64,000 nt of DNA from Streptantibioticus rubrisoli (GCF_024436055.1 NZ_JANFNH010000006.1:124001-188000); one strand, 5' to 3'; counted from the stretch's first letter, positions 31,218-40,764 are shown. Translations and numbers: made by a program. The notes: generated from the sequence alone by a model not told the origin.

Positions 31218-33431
31218 ATGCTTGGATCGACACACGGCAGCCTCAGCACCGACCCCCGTTCGGCGCGGGCCGTGGCCTGCGGCGAACGTCCTGGACCCGC
31301 CGTGCACGGCGCCGCGGACCTCGACGTCAGCGGACGGCCGCTGTACGCACCGGTGCCCGACCTCGACCGGTTCTTCCGCCCGGAGACGGTGGCCGTGATC
31401 GGCGCCTCGGACGCCGAGGGCAAGCCGAACACCGGTATCACCCGCCAGCTGATGGCCTGGTCCGATCGAGTCGGCGCCCGGCTCCTCCCGGTCAACCCGG
31501 GACGCGAGACGGTCTTCGGGCTTGCGTGCCACGCATCCGCCGCGGAGCTGCCGCAGCCGGTTGACCTCGCGGTGTTACTGGTCTCCGATCCGCTGCCGGT
31601 GATCGAGGAACTGGCCGACGCCAAGGCGAAGTTCGCCGTCGCGTTCGCCTCAGGGTTCGCCGAGACCGGTGCGGCGGGCACGGCCGCCCAACGGCGCCTC
31701 GCCGAGGCGGTGAGCCGCTCAGGCCTGCGGCTGCTCGGGCCGAACACCAACCTCAACGCCTTCGAGCGGTTCCGCGACGACCTGGAAGGCCCGGCGATCG
31801 CGTTGATCACCCAGTCAGGCCACCAGGGCCGCCCGGTCTTCGCCCTCCAGGAACTCGGCATTCGGCTCAGCCACTGGGCGCCCACCGGCAACGAGGCGGA
31901 TCTGGAAGCCGCCGACTTCATCTCGTATTTCGCGGAACGGCCCGAGGTGGGGGCCATCGCCGCGTATGTGGAAGGGCTCAAGGACGGCCGGTCGTTCATG
32001 CTCGCCGCCGATCGGGCGGCCCGGAACAAGGTCCCGATCGTCGCGATCAAGGTCGGCAGGACCGAGACCGGCGCCCGTACGGCCGCGTCGCACACCGGGA
32101 AGCTCACCGGCTCGGACGCCGTCACCGACGCGGCGTTCAAGCAGTTCGGCGTCATCCGGGTCGACGGCCTTGACGAACTCCAGGACACCGCCCATCTGTT
32201 GGCCCGCGCCAAGCCGCCGAGCGCCGAGGGCGTCGTCGTCTACTCCATCTCCGGCGGCACCGGCGCGCACTTCTCCGACCTGGCCAGTGCGGCGGGCCTG
32301 TCGCTTCCCGTACTGTCCGAAGACAAGCAGGCAGAGCTGCACCAGTGGATACCCGAGTACCTGAGCGTGGCCAACCCAGTGGACAACGGTGGCCATCCAG
32401 TGGGCGACTGGCGGGGCCGCAGGATCATCGACGCGATCCTGGCCGACCCGTCCGTTGGTGTGCTGGTCTGCCCGATCACCGGGCCGTTCCCGCCCATGAG
32501 CGACAAGCTGGCCCAGGACCTGGTGGACGCGGCCGAGCACACGGACAAGCTGGTGTGCGTGGTGTGGGGCTCGCCGGTGGGCACCGAGGAGGCCTATCGC
32601 AGCACACTGCTGGGCTCCTCCAAGGTCGCCACGTTCCGCACCTTCGGCAACTGCGTCACCGCGATCAAGGCCTATCTCCAGCACCACCGCTTCGTCGCCG
32701 ACTACCGGTCCCCCTTCACCGACGCGCCACGCACGCTCTCGCCGTCCGTCCGCAAGGCCAGGCCGCTGCTGCGCAAGGGACAGCGACTGAGCGAGCACGC
32801 GGCCAAGCAGTTGCTTCGGGCGTACGGAATCCGCGTGCCGCGGGAGCAGTTGGTGAACAGTGCCGCCGGAGCGGTTCGCGCGGCCGGGCTGGTCGGCTAC
32901 CCGATCGTGATGAAAGCCTCCGGTGCCCAGCTGTCGCACAAGACCGAACTCGGCTTGGTCCGGATCGGGTTGACCTCCGCCAGCCAGGTCCGCGACGCCT
33001 ATCGGGAGCTGACCGACATCGCCCGCTTCTGGAACATCGATCTGGACGGTGTCCTGGTCTGCCAGATGGTGGAGCAGGGTGTGGAGATGGTCGTCGGCGT
33101 CCACCACGACCCGTTGTTCGGCCCCACCGTGACCGTGGGTCTCGGTGGTGTGCTGGTCGAGGTGCTGCGGGACACAGCGGTGCGAGTTCCCCCCTTCGGG
33201 CCACAAGAAGCCCATGCGATGCTGCGTGAACTGCGCGGGTACCCCCTTCTCGAGGGGGCGCGCGGCCAACCGCCCGCCGATGCCGACGCGTTGGTGGATG
33301 TGATCCTGCGAGTGCAGCGCATGGCGATGGAACTCGATGACAGCCTCGCTGAACTGGACATCAACCCGCTGATGGTGCTGCCCCGCGGTCAGGGCGCGGT
33401 GGCGCTGGACGCGCTCGCGGTGTGCCGGTGA
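31218..33431 (+). CDS. NDP-forming acyl-CoA synthetase (ADP-forming acetate-CoA ligase family)
   Basis: 737-aa fused synthetase. Order: CoA-binding Rossmann domain (about 50-150; ETVAVIGASD near 56), succinyl-CoA-ligase-like domains with the phosphohistidine motif ASHTGKLTGSD near 290, a flavodoxin-like domain (to about 500), and a C-terminal ATP-grasp module (LLRAYGIRVPREQ near 530, VMKASGAQLSHKTELGLV, ending LAELDINPLMV). It makes an acyl-CoA with cleavage of ATP to ADP and phosphate, unlike the AMP-forming FadD proteins nearby. ATG 31218 has a GGCGGG-type site; a GTG at 31194 is also in frame. Heads an operon with the hydratase at 33499. Confidence 0.85.
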   Translation: MLGSTHGSLSTDPRSARAVACGERPGPAVHGAADLDVSGRPLYAPVPDLDRFFRPETVAVIGASDAEGKPNTGITRQLMAWSDRVGARLLPVNPGRETVFGLACHASAAELPQPVDLAVLLVSDPLPVIEELADAKAKFAVAFASGFAETGAAGTAAQRRLAEAVSRSGLRLLGPNTNLNAFERFRDDLEGPAIALITQSGHQGRPVFALQELGIRLSHWAPTGNEADLEAADFISYFAERPEVGAIAAYVEGLKDGRSFMLAADRAARNKVPIVAIKVGRTETGARTAASHTGKLTGSDAVTDAAFKQFGVIRVDGLDELQDTAHLLARAKPPSAEGVVVYSISGGTGAHFSDLASAAGLSLPVLSEDKQAELHQWIPEYLSVANPVDNGGHPVGDWRGRRIIDAILADPSVGVLVCPITGPFPPMSDKLAQDLVDAAEHTDKLVCVVWGSPVGTEEAYRSTLLGSSKVATFRTFGNCVTAIKAYLQHHRFVADYRSPFTDAPRTLSPSVRKARPLLRKGQRLSEHAAKQLLRAYGIRVPREQLVNSAAGAVRAAGLVGYPIVMKASGAQLSHKTELGLVRIGLTSASQVRDAYRELTDIARFWNIDLDGVLVCQMVEQGVEMVVGVHHDPLFGPTVTVGLGGVLVEVLRDTAVRVPPFGPQEAHAMLRELRGYPLLEGARGQPPADADALVDVILRVQRMAMELDDSLAELDINPLMVLPRGQGAVALDALAVCR

Positions 33432-33498
33432 GCCAGGCGCGGCGCCCGGCCGATGCCGCGTGGGCGGCCGGTACTTCCAACCGTGACCAAGGACTTTC

Positions 33499-34362
33499 AT
33501 GACTTCCTCCCCCGAAGAATCCATCGATCCGTCCGTCGATTCAGTTGTACTCCGGGCCACTGACAACGGGGTCTCGTGGATCGCCCTCAACCGGCCGGAG
33601 GCGATGAACGCGCTCACCCCCGACCAGCGCGAACGCCTCATCCGCCTACTGGATGACGCCTCCGGCGACCCGCTGGTCCGGGCCGTCGTGATCACCGGAG
33701 CGGGCCGGGCGTTCTGCGCCGGAGCAGACCTGCGCGCCACCCCGGCAACCCGCCCGGGGCCACCCACCGCAAGCCCGATCCCCACCCCCGCCGACCGCAT
33801 CGCGGGCGACGTCGCCCGGACCATACGGCGCGGCGCCCAACGGCTGATCGCCGCCGTGCTGGACTGCGAGAAACCGGTGATCGCGGCCGTGAACGGCACC
33901 GCCGCCGGTATCGGGGCGCACCTCGCCTTCGCATGCGACCTGGTCATCGCGGCCGAGGGCGCGCGGTTCATCGAGGTGTTCGTCCGGCGTGGCCTGGTCC
34001 CCGACGGAGGCGGTACGTATCTGCTCCCCCGCCTGGTCGGTCCGCAGCGCGCCAAGGAGCTGATGTTCTTCGGCGAGGACCTGCGGGCTGCCACGGCGCA
34101 GCGGCTGGGGTTGGTCAACCGCGTCGTGCCCGCTGAGGAGTTGACGAAAACCACCCGTGAGTGGGCTGACCGGCTCGCCTGCGCACCCACCCGAGCGCTG
34201 ACGCTCACGAAACAACTGGTCAACTCCTCGCTGGAGTCCGACCGCGGCACCGCGTTCGCCGCCGAAGCCGCCGCCCAGGAGATCAACATGACCACCGCGG
34301 ACGCCCAGGAAGGCGTCCGCGCCTTCGTCGAACGCCGAAGCCCGCAATTCCGGGGCCGCTGA
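33499..34362 (+). CDS. Enoyl-CoA hydratase/isomerase family protein
   Basis: 287-aa crotonase: WIALNRPEAMNALTPDQRERLIRLL near 27-51, oxyanion segments GAGRAFCAGADLRA near 67-80 and AAVNGTAAGIGAHLAFACDLVIAAEGARF near 130-158, then FVRRGLVPDGGGTYLLPRLVG with the catalytic acidic position region, and EGVRAFVERRSPQFRGR at the end. This is a typical 2-enoyl-CoA hydratase length. It lies 67 bases after the synthetase and no operator or terminator lies between, so they are probably co-transcribed. Confidence 0.85.
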   Translation: MTSSPEESIDPSVDSVVLRATDNGVSWIALNRPEAMNALTPDQRERLIRLLDDASGDPLVRAVVITGAGRAFCAGADLRATPATRPGPPTASPIPTPADRIAGDVARTIRRGAQRLIAAVLDCEKPVIAAVNGTAAGIGAHLAFACDLVIAAEGARFIEVFVRRGLVPDGGGTYLLPRLVGPQRAKELMFFGEDLRAATAQRLGLVNRVVPAEELTKTTREWADRLACAPTRALTLTKQLVNSSLESDRGTAFAAEAAAQEINMTTADAQEGVRAFVERRSPQFRGR

Positions 34363-34396
34363 CCGGCGGCAAGCGCCCCACAAACACACTTTCAAT

Positions 34397-34411
34397 CTGA
34401 CGCTTGGTCAG
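34397..34411. promoter_or_regulatory. TetR-type operator, perfect copy
   Basis: CTGAC-GCTTG-GTCAG, ending five bases before the first ATG of the flavin reductase gene at 34417. Confidence 0.8.
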
Positions 34412-34416
34412 TTTCA

Positions 34417-35052
34417 ATGGTCAGTGTGATGGGACACGCAGGAATGGCGGCCACCGCCGTCCGCTACCTCAGGTCAGTAGGGGCGCCGACAACCGCCGCA
34501 CCCGTCGAAGCGATGCCACGACCGGAGCTGCGAGCGGTTCGGGATGACGATCGGGCGCCGGTCGACCACGGCGAATTCCGGCGCGTGCTGAGCCACTTCG
34601 CCAGCGGCGTCACGGTGATCACCGCGCCGGAAGCGCATGACGAGGAGCCCGGCCCCGCCGGCTTCGCCTGCCAGTCGTTCGTCTCGCTGTCGCTCGACCC
34701 ACCGCTGGTCGCGTTCATGGTCGGCCGTACGTCCACCACCTGGCCGCGCATCGCCCGCACCGGTGTCTTCTGCGTCAACGTCCTCGGCGCCGACCAGAAG
34801 GAACTGTGCCGGGCCTTCGCCGTGAGCGGTGGCGACAAGTTCGCCGGGGTGGAGTGGGCTGCCGCCCCCGCGACCGGCGCACCGCTGCTCGCCGGGGTCA
34901 CCGCGTGGGTCGACTGCACCATTCACGCGGTGCACACCGGCGGTGACCACCTCATCGTCGTCGGCCGTGTCGCCGCCCTCGGTACGCAGCGGCACGGAGC
35001 GGAGGCGCCGTTGATCTTCCACCAGGGGCGCTTCGGCACCGTCTCCGGTTAG
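34417..35052 (+). CDS. Flavin reductase family protein (HsaB-like)
   Basis: 211-aa protein with the flavin-reductase-like FMN-binding split barrel: FRRVLSHFASGVTVITAPE near 54-72, ACQSFVSLSLDPPLVAFMVGRTSTTWPRI near 84-112, FCVNVLGADQKELCRAFAVSGGDKFAGV near 119-146, and DHLIVVGRVAAL near 180. Such proteins supply reduced flavin to two-component monooxygenases. In steroid catabolism HsaB does this for HsaA, but no HsaA-type oxygenase is in the window; the LLM oxygenases at 488 and 1713, also under the same operator, are possible partners. The first ~45 residues are unlike the family, so the true start may be an internal ATG (34429 or 34444). Confidence 0.82.
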   Translation: MVSVMGHAGMAATAVRYLRSVGAPTTAAPVEAMPRPELRAVRDDDRAPVDHGEFRRVLSHFASGVTVITAPEAHDEEPGPAGFACQSFVSLSLDPPLVAFMVGRTSTTWPRIARTGVFCVNVLGADQKELCRAFAVSGGDKFAGVEWAAAPATGAPLLAGVTAWVDCTIHAVHTGGDHLIVVGRVAALGTQRHGAEAPLIFHQGRFGTVSG

Positions 35053-35144
35053 GGCTCCAGCCTGACTTCGCACCGCCTCCGGTCAGAGCTCCGGCCACAA
35101 CCTCGCACGCTCCCGCTTGGCGCCGCGCGCCAACGCAAGCCCCA

Positions 35145-36212
35145 TCAGAAGGTGAGCACGCCACGGGCCACCCGCCCGTTGCGCGCGTCATCAGCGGCTT
35201 TGGCGAAGTCCTCTATCGGATAGGTCCTGGTGACCAACTCATCGAGCAGCAGGCGCCGTTGCCGGTAGAGCTCGGCATACAACGCGATGTCCCGCTGCGG
35301 CCGTGAGGACCCGTACCGGCAGCCGAGGATGGACTTGTCCAGATACATGGTGGAGACACGGAACGACGCCTCGGCGTCCGCGGGCGGTACGCCGAGGAGT
35401 ACGGCCTGGCCATGTCGGTCCAGCAGGTCGATGGCCTGACGGATGAGCCGTACGTGCCCCACACACTCGAAGGCGTGGTCGGCGCCGCTCGGCAGCAGGG
35501 CGTGGACCGCCTCGACCGGGTCGGCGACCCGTGAGGCGTCGATGAAGTCGGTGGCGCCGAACCGCCGGGCCACCGCTTCCTTTGCCGGGTTCGCGTCGAT
35601 GGCGATGATGCGCCGGGCTCCGGCGATCCGTGCGCCCTGAATGACGTTGAGGCCGACGCCGCCGGTGCCGATGACGACCACGGACTCGCCGAGGCCGACC
35701 CTGGCCCGGTTGAGCACGGCACCGACGCCAGTCACGACGGCGCAGCCGATCAGCGCGGCGGAGGTGAAGGGTATGTCCCGTGGAACGGGGACCGCCTGCA
35801 CCGCCTTGACGAGGGTGCGCTCCGCGAAGGCGGAGCTGGCCGCGAAGTTGTAGAGCGCCTCGCCGCCGCGGCTGAACGGTCGCTGCGGACGCCCCATCGC
35901 CCTGCGGCACATGGTCGGACGGCCTCGATCGCATTCGCCGCACGCACCGCAGTTGGCCAGCGTGGACAGCGCGACGTGATCGCCGGGTGCGACATGGCTG
36001 ACGCCCGCGCCGACGGCCTCGACCACGCCCGCGCCCTCGTGGCCGAGGACGACGGGAACCGGAAAGGGGATCGTGCCGTCGATCACCGACAGATCGCTGT
36101 GGCACAGTCCCGCGGCCCGGACGCGCACACCGACCTCGCCCGGGCCGGGCGCGCGCACCGCGAGATCGTCCACGACCCGGGGCCGCTCGCCGTCGAAGAT
36201 CACGCCTCTCAT
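35145..36212 (-). CDS. Zinc-dependent alcohol dehydrogenase
   Basis: 355-aa MDR-superfamily enzyme. Catalytic zinc ligands: AAGLCHSDLSV near 35 and GHEGAGVVEAVGAGV near 57. Structural zinc cysteines are in CGACGECDRGRPTMC near 88-102. The Rossmann motif is VVIGTGGVGLNVIQGA near 174, followed by IAIDANPAKEAVARRFGA. Oxidises an alcohol with NAD(P). ATG at 36212 with AGGACGGTGGG upstream. Last gene of a five-gene operon; it follows the aldehyde dehydrogenase by 28 bases, suggesting consecutive alcohol-to-acid oxidation. Confidence 0.88.
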   Translation of the reverse strand: MRGVIFDGERPRVVDDLAVRAPGPGEVGVRVRAAGLCHSDLSVIDGTIPFPVPVVLGHEGAGVVEAVGAGVSHVAPGDHVALSTLANCGACGECDRGRPTMCRRAMGRPQRPFSRGGEALYNFAASSAFAERTLVKAVQAVPVPRDIPFTSAALIGCAVVTGVGAVLNRARVGLGESVVVIGTGGVGLNVIQGARIAGARRIIAIDANPAKEAVARRFGATDFIDASRVADPVEAVHALLPSGADHAFECVGHVRLIRQAIDLLDRHGQAVLLGVPPADAEASFRVSTMYLDKSILGCRYGSSRPQRDIALYAELYRQRRLLLDELVTRTYPIEDFAKAADDARNGRVARGVLTF

Positions 36213-36240
36213 ACCCACCGTCCTCACGGCCGCCGGTTCC

Positions 36241-37701
36241 TTACGACGGCCAGACCACCGACTGCAGTTCGCTGTACGCGTGCAGGCCGAACGAGCCGCC
36301 GTCCCGGCCGACCCCGCTTTCCTTGAATCCGCCGAAGGGCGTTTCGGGGTGCCGCTGCACGGTGTTGATGCCGACGTTTCCGCTGCGCAGCCGACCGGCG
36401 AGCCGCCAGGCGCGACCGGCGTCGCCGGAGAAGACGTAGTCGTACAGACCGTACGCGGTGCCGTTGGCGATCTCGACCGCCTCGTCCTCGGTGTCGAAGG
36501 GGATGGCGACTACCACCGGCCCGAAGACCTCCTCCTGGGCCACGGCCGTCTCCGGTCGCACGTCGGCGATGAGGGTGGGCGCCGCGTAGAAGCCGGGCTT
36601 GAGGTCGGGGCGGGTGCCGCCGGTGACGATACGGGCGCCCTGGTCCCGAGCTCCGGCGATGTGGGACTCGACGCGGTCGCGTTGGGCGGCGCTGATCAAC
36701 GGGCCGATGATCGTGGAGTTATCCACAGGGTCCCCGATTGTCAGTGTCTCGGCGTAGCGTTGGAGACCGGTGACGACCTTCTCGTACAGCGCGCGATGGA
36801 CGAGTACCCGGGTCGGAGCCGTGCAGATCTGTCCGCAGTGGAACGACCATGTCGAACCGACGCCGCCCACCACGTTTTTCAACGCCCCGTCGGTCACGTC
36901 GTCCAGGACGATCGCGGCTCCTTTGCCACCGAGTTCCATGAGCGTTCGCTTCATCGACCGGCCAGCCGATTCGGCTATCGCCTTTCCCACGGAGGTGGAA
37001 CCAGTGAAACTGATCATGTCGACGCCACGGTGGCCGACCAAGTACTCACCCGCTGTGGCACCGGACCCGGTCACCACGTTGAACACGCCGTCCGGCAGAC
37101 CGGCCTGCTGGAGGATGTCGCCGAGAAGGAGACAGGCCAGCGGATCCTGCGGCGCTGGCTTGGCCACGACGGTGTTGCCCATAGCCAGTGCGGGCGCGGC
37201 CTTCCCCGCGAGATTCACCACGGGGAAGTTGTACGAGGTGATACAGGCGACGACGCCGACCGGTCGCCGGATGGCGGCCGCGCCGAGCAGGCCTCCGGCC
37301 GCCAGTGGGGACGCCTTCACCGGCAGGGGTGCCAACGGGATCGTGTCGGGCTCAATCGCCCCGCGCGCGTAGCGACGGAAGCGTTCGACGGCCGTGGGCA
37401 GTTGCATGGTGGCCGCCACCCGCATTGTCGCTCCGGTCTCGGCCTGGAGGAGTGGTACGAGGTCCTTGGCGCGGGCGGCCAGCAGGTCCGCGGCACGGTC
37501 CAGCACGGCGGCGCGCTCCCGGGGAGCGGTGCGGCTCCACCGCTCGAACGCGGTACGCGCGGCTGTGACCGCGGCGTCCACTTCGTCCCGTGCCGCCTCC
37601 GGGGCGAGGCCGATGACCTGCTCGGTGGCGGGGTTGATGACCGGATAGTGGTCCTGGGCGGGCTGATGCCGTCCGTTGATCCAGTGCGCGTAGCGCTTCA
37701 T
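36241..37701 (-). CDS. Aldehyde dehydrogenase
   Basis: 486-aa NAD(P)-dependent ALDH. Visible: SYNFPVVNLAGKAAPALAMGNTVVAKPAP near 163-191, FTGSTSVGKAIAE near 238, catalytic Glu in MELGGKG near 260, nucleophilic Cys in FHCGQICTAPTR near 293-304, and EEVFGPVV near 390. Full length. Downstream of ipdF by about 65 bases with no terminator or operator between, so read as part of the SDR-fadE30-ipdF-ALDH-ADH operon. Substrate unknown. Confidence 0.9.
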   Translation of the reverse strand: MKRYAHWINGRHQPAQDHYPVINPATEQVIGLAPEAARDEVDAAVTAARTAFERWSRTAPRERAAVLDRAADLLAARAKDLVPLLQAETGATMRVAATMQLPTAVERFRRYARGAIEPDTIPLAPLPVKASPLAAGGLLGAAAIRRPVGVVACITSYNFPVVNLAGKAAPALAMGNTVVAKPAPQDPLACLLLGDILQQAGLPDGVFNVVTGSGATAGEYLVGHRGVDMISFTGSTSVGKAIAESAGRSMKRTLMELGGKGAAIVLDDVTDGALKNVVGGVGSTWSFHCGQICTAPTRVLVHRALYEKVVTGLQRYAETLTIGDPVDNSTIIGPLISAAQRDRVESHIAGARDQGARIVTGGTRPDLKPGFYAAPTLIADVRPETAVAQEEVFGPVVVAIPFDTEDEAVEIANGTAYGLYDYVFSGDAGRAWRLAGRLRSGNVGINTVQRHPETPFGGFKESGVGRDGGSFGLHAYSELQSVVWPS

Positions 37702-37766
37702 CCGTCGGTGCCCTTCGCTGGGCTCGTTGGTCCGGTCACCCGCTGGTCGGTCAAGTGGCCATGACG

Positions 37767-38597
37767 TCAGGGGTGTTGGGAGGAGACCGATATGACTTCA
37801 CCGGTCAGGTAGGAGCTGTAGCCGCTGGCGAGGAAGACGATGACGTTCGCGATCTCCCAGGGTTCGGCGGCGCGGCCGAAGGCTTCGCGGGAGGTGAGTT
37901 CATCGAGGAGTGCGTCACTGGTGACCTTGGCCAGGTTGGGGTGCATGGCGAGAGAGGGGGCGACGGCGTTGACCCGCACACCGTGCGGGGCGGCCTCGAT
38001 GGCCGCGCATCGGGTCAGTGCCATGACACCGGCCTTGGCCGCGGCGTAGTGGGCCTGTCCGGCCTGGGCGCGCCAGCCCAGTACGGAGGCGTTGTTGACG
38101 ATCACGCCCGTGCGGCGGGGGCACATGTGCCGAAGTGCGGCGCGGGTGCAGCGGAAGGTGCCACCGAGTGTGACATCGAGGACGCGATTCCACTGTTCGT
38201 CGGTCATGTCGAGGAGTTCGGCGGTGCCGCCCAGGCCCGCGTTGTTGACCAGGACGTCGACTCCGCCGAGTTCGTTGGTGACGGTGGTGAACAGACGCTG
38301 CACGTCGGCTTCGACGGTCACATCGCAGGGCACGGCGAGGGGCTTGCCACCCGTTGTGTCGGCGAGTTGCTCGGCCGACGCGGCCAGGCGGCGCTCGTGG
38401 CGATCGCTGATGACGACGGCGGCCCCTTCCTCGGCGCAGCGTTTGGCGGTGGCGAAGCCGATCCCGGTGCCCGCGGCGGCGGTTACCAGGACGGTCCGCC
38501 CGGTGAGCAGTCCATGGGCCGACTCGTACGACGGTGGCCGCGTCCGAGCTGCCGTACCAGCCCCGGTGAGCCGCCCGGGGGTGGGTTCGGGGGTCAT
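37767..38597 (-). CDS. ipdF: IpdF-like short-chain dehydrogenase
   Basis: 276-aa SDR. Block HGLLTGRTVLVTAAAGTGIG (28-47), VVISDRHERRLAASAEQL, VNNASVLGWRAQAGQAHYAAAKAGV near 163-188 and the ending SSYLTGEVISVSSQHP correspond closely to mycobacterial IpdF as I recall it, a dehydrogenase of HIP (C/D-ring) catabolism. The N-terminal ~25 residues are extra and low-complexity. The start overlaps the stop of fadE30 (ATGA), and mycobacteria likewise keep ipdF beside fadE30. Confidence 0.85.
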   Translation of the reverse strand: MTPEPTPGRLTGAGTAARTRPPSYESAHGLLTGRTVLVTAAAGTGIGFATAKRCAEEGAAVVISDRHERRLAASAEQLADTTGGKPLAVPCDVTVEADVQRLFTTVTNELGGVDVLVNNAGLGGTAELLDMTDEQWNRVLDVTLGGTFRCTRAALRHMCPRRTGVIVNNASVLGWRAQAGQAHYAAAKAGVMALTRCAAIEAAPHGVRVNAVAPSLAMHPNLAKVTSDALLDELTSREAFGRAAEPWEIANVIVFLASGYSSYLTGEVISVSSQHP

Positions 38598-39814
38598 GGG
38601 CGGGGCTCCTTCGGAAGTCCGAGGACGCGCTCGGCGATGATCGTTCGCTGGATCTCGTCCGATCCGCCGTAGATGGTGTCGGCCCGGCTGAACAGGAAGA
38701 GCCTTTGGATGGAGTCGAGTTGATATGGAAGGTCAGTGCTCGGGTCGTCGGGTTCGGCGGCCGAGACAGCCGCGTCCTGGAGGGCGGGGCCCGCCGAGGC
38801 GGGGGTGCCTCGTACGGCCATCGCCAGTTCGCCGAGGCGCTGGTGCCAGCGGGCCCACAGGAGTTTGGACATGCTCGGGGCGGCCGGATCCGTGGTGCCG
38901 AGGGTGCGCAGCGCGTTCCAGCGCATGACGCGCAGGTCCGCCCACTGCCGGATCAGGCGGTCGCGTAGCACCGGATCATCGGTGGCGCCGTTGCCGCAGG
39001 CCAGTGCCATGATGTCCGCCAACTCCCGGGCGAAGCCGATCTGCTGGACGAGGGTGGACACGCCGCGTTCGAAGCCGAGGAGGGCCATGGCGATGCGCCA
39101 GCCGTCGCCCTCGGCGCCGACACGGTGGTCCGCGGCGGCGTAGGCGCCGTCGAAGAACACCTCGTTGAAGTCGCTGTCGCCGGACATCTGCCGGATGGGG
39201 CGGACCTCAACGCGGCCGGGCTGGTCCATGGGCACCAGCAGGAAGGACAGTCCACGGTGACGGGTGGAGCCGGGTTCGGTGCGGGCCAGGACGAAGCACC
39301 AGTCGGCGTCCAGCGCCAGTGACGTCCAGATCTTCTGGCCGGTGACCCGGTAGTTGGCTCCACCGGCGTCCCGGACGGCCGCGGTGCGCACGCCCGCGAG
39401 GTCGGATCCGGCGTCCGGTTCGCTGTAGCCCTGGCACCACAGTTCCTCGCCACGGGCGATGGGCGGCAGGAAGCGGTCGCGTTGGGCGGGGGTGCCGTGG
39501 GCGAGCAGGGTGGGGGCGAGGAGGTTCTCGCCGATGTGGCCGGAGCGGGCCGGTGCGGCGGCGCGGGCATACTCCTCCCCCCAGACGACCTGTTCGACCA
39601 GCGAGCCATGCCGGTTTCCGTACGGTCCGCGGGCGCCGTTGGGCGGTGCGGGGTGGCCGTCCGGGGGTTGCCAGCCCAGGCCGATCCAGCCGTGGGCGCC
39701 CAACTCGCCTTCCCACGCCCGGCCGCTGGTCGTGGTGGCCGTGAGGTGTTCGGCGAGCCAGGCCCGTGCCTCGGCGCGGAAGGCCTCGGCCCGCGGCCCG
39801 AAGGTGAAGTCCAT
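38594..39814 (-). CDS. fadE30: FadE30-like acyl-CoA dehydrogenase
   Basis: 406-aa ACAD: FRAEARAWLAEHL near 12, GWIGLGWQPPDG near 42, GYSEPDAGSDLAGVRTAAV near 131-149, TGQKIWTSLALDADWCFVLART near 160-181, and DTIYGGSDEIQRTIIAERVLGLPKEP at the C-terminus. In mycobacteria FadE30 oxidises an early HIP-CoA derivative and its gene neighbours ipdF, as here. Starts nine bases after the upstream SDR stop. Confidence 0.85.
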   Translation of the reverse strand: MDFTFGPRAEAFRAEARAWLAEHLTATTTSGRAWEGELGAHGWIGLGWQPPDGHPAPPNGARGPYGNRHGSLVEQVVWGEEYARAAAPARSGHIGENLLAPTLLAHGTPAQRDRFLPPIARGEELWCQGYSEPDAGSDLAGVRTAAVRDAGGANYRVTGQKIWTSLALDADWCFVLARTEPGSTRHRGLSFLLVPMDQPGRVEVRPIRQMSGDSDFNEVFFDGAYAAADHRVGAEGDGWRIAMALLGFERGVSTLVQQIGFARELADIMALACGNGATDDPVLRDRLIRQWADLRVMRWNALRTLGTTDPAAPSMSKLLWARWHQRLGELAMAVRGTPASAGPALQDAAVSAAEPDDPSTDLPYQLDSIQRLFLFSRADTIYGGSDEIQRTIIAERVLGLPKEPRP

Positions 39815-39823
39815 GGCGGTTCC

Positions 39824-40732
39824 CTAGGCGTTGGGCCGGTCGCCCGTGGCGGCGGCTCGCCGCATGGCGTCGAGTTGGGCGAGCAGCGGCATCGGGTCGG
39901 TGCCGACGGTGCCGGGCAGGAGGTCCGCGATGCGTTGCGGGGTCCAGCCGCCGCCCTCCGCGTAGGCGGCGCGCAGTTCGCGGGGTTGGGCCCACACCGC
40001 GATCTTCGGTCCGGCGACGGTGTACACCTGGCCGGTGATGTCGCGGGCGCGGTCGCTGAGGAGGTAGACCACGAAGGGGGCGACGTCCTCGGGTTCGCCC
40101 ATCTCCTTCAGTTCCATGGGGACGTTGGCGGACATCCGGGTGCGGGCGATGGGCGCGACGCAGTTCGCGGTCACGCCGTACTTGTGCAGGCCGAGGGCGG
40201 CACTGCGAACGAGGGAGATGATCCCGCCCTTGGCCGCCGAGTAGTTGGCCTGGGAGGCGCTGCCCTGGTGGTTGCCGCTGGTGAAGCCGATCAGGGTGCC
40301 GGAGCGCTGTTGGCGCATCACGGCGGATGCGGCACGGAAGACGGTGAAGGTGCCCTTGAGATGGGTGGCGACGACGGGGTCCCACTCCTGCTCGGTCATG
40401 TTGAACAGCATGCGTTCGCGCAGGATTCCGGCGACGCACACCGCCCCGTCGATCCGCCCGTACGTCTCGACGGCGGTGGCGACGATCCGGGCGCCGCCGG
40501 ACATGGTCGCCACGTCGTCGGCCACGGCGACGGCGTCGCCGCCCGCCGCCTCGATCTCCTTGACCACGGCCGCCGCCACCTCGCTGGTCGGTTCGCCGCC
40601 CTCGATGGAGACACCGTGGTCGTTGACCACGACCTTGGCGCCCTCGGCGGCGCAGGCGAGCGCGACGGCCCGTCCGATCCCCCGCCCCGCGCCGGTTATC
40701 GCGATGACCTTGCCGGTCAAGAAGTCGCCCAC
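39824..40732 (-). CDS. Short-chain dehydrogenase, 17beta-HSD4 type
   Basis: 302-aa SDR: VIAITGAGRGIGRAVALACAAEGAKVVVND near 9-38 (the GxxxGIG motif with the HSD4-like VVVND strand), VCVAGILRERMLFNMTEQEWDPVV near 98-121, YSAAKGG catalytic region near 167, and a C-terminal extension after 240 seen in bifunctional-enzyme-type hydroxyacyl-CoA dehydrogenases. The GTG at 40732 follows GGAAGG by seven bases. First gene of the five-gene operon behind the operator at 40765. Likely oxidises a 3-hydroxyacyl-CoA. Confidence 0.87.
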   Translation of the reverse strand: MGDFLTGKVIAITGAGRGIGRAVALACAAEGAKVVVNDHGVSIEGGEPTSEVAAAVVKEIEAAGGDAVAVADDVATMSGGARIVATAVETYGRIDGAVCVAGILRERMLFNMTEQEWDPVVATHLKGTFTVFRAASAVMRQQRSGTLIGFTSGNHQGSASQANYSAAKGGIISLVRSAALGLHKYGVTANCVAPIARTRMSANVPMELKEMGEPEDVAPFVVYLLSDRARDITGQVYTVAGPKIAVWAQPRELRAAYAEGGGWTPQRIADLLPGTVGTDPMPLLAQLDAMRRAAATGDRPNA

Positions 40733-40764
40733 GGCGGAACCTTCCCACGGAACTTCCCCAGTTT

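Noticed and set aside
31815..34295. Very long minus-strand open frame opposite the acyl-CoA synthetase and hydratase genes
   Set aside because: Its translation is low-complexity and family-free, while the plus strand has two clear enzymes. This is a high-GC antisense artefact, as are similar frames opposite 46437-48551, 48392-50743 and 28252-29184.
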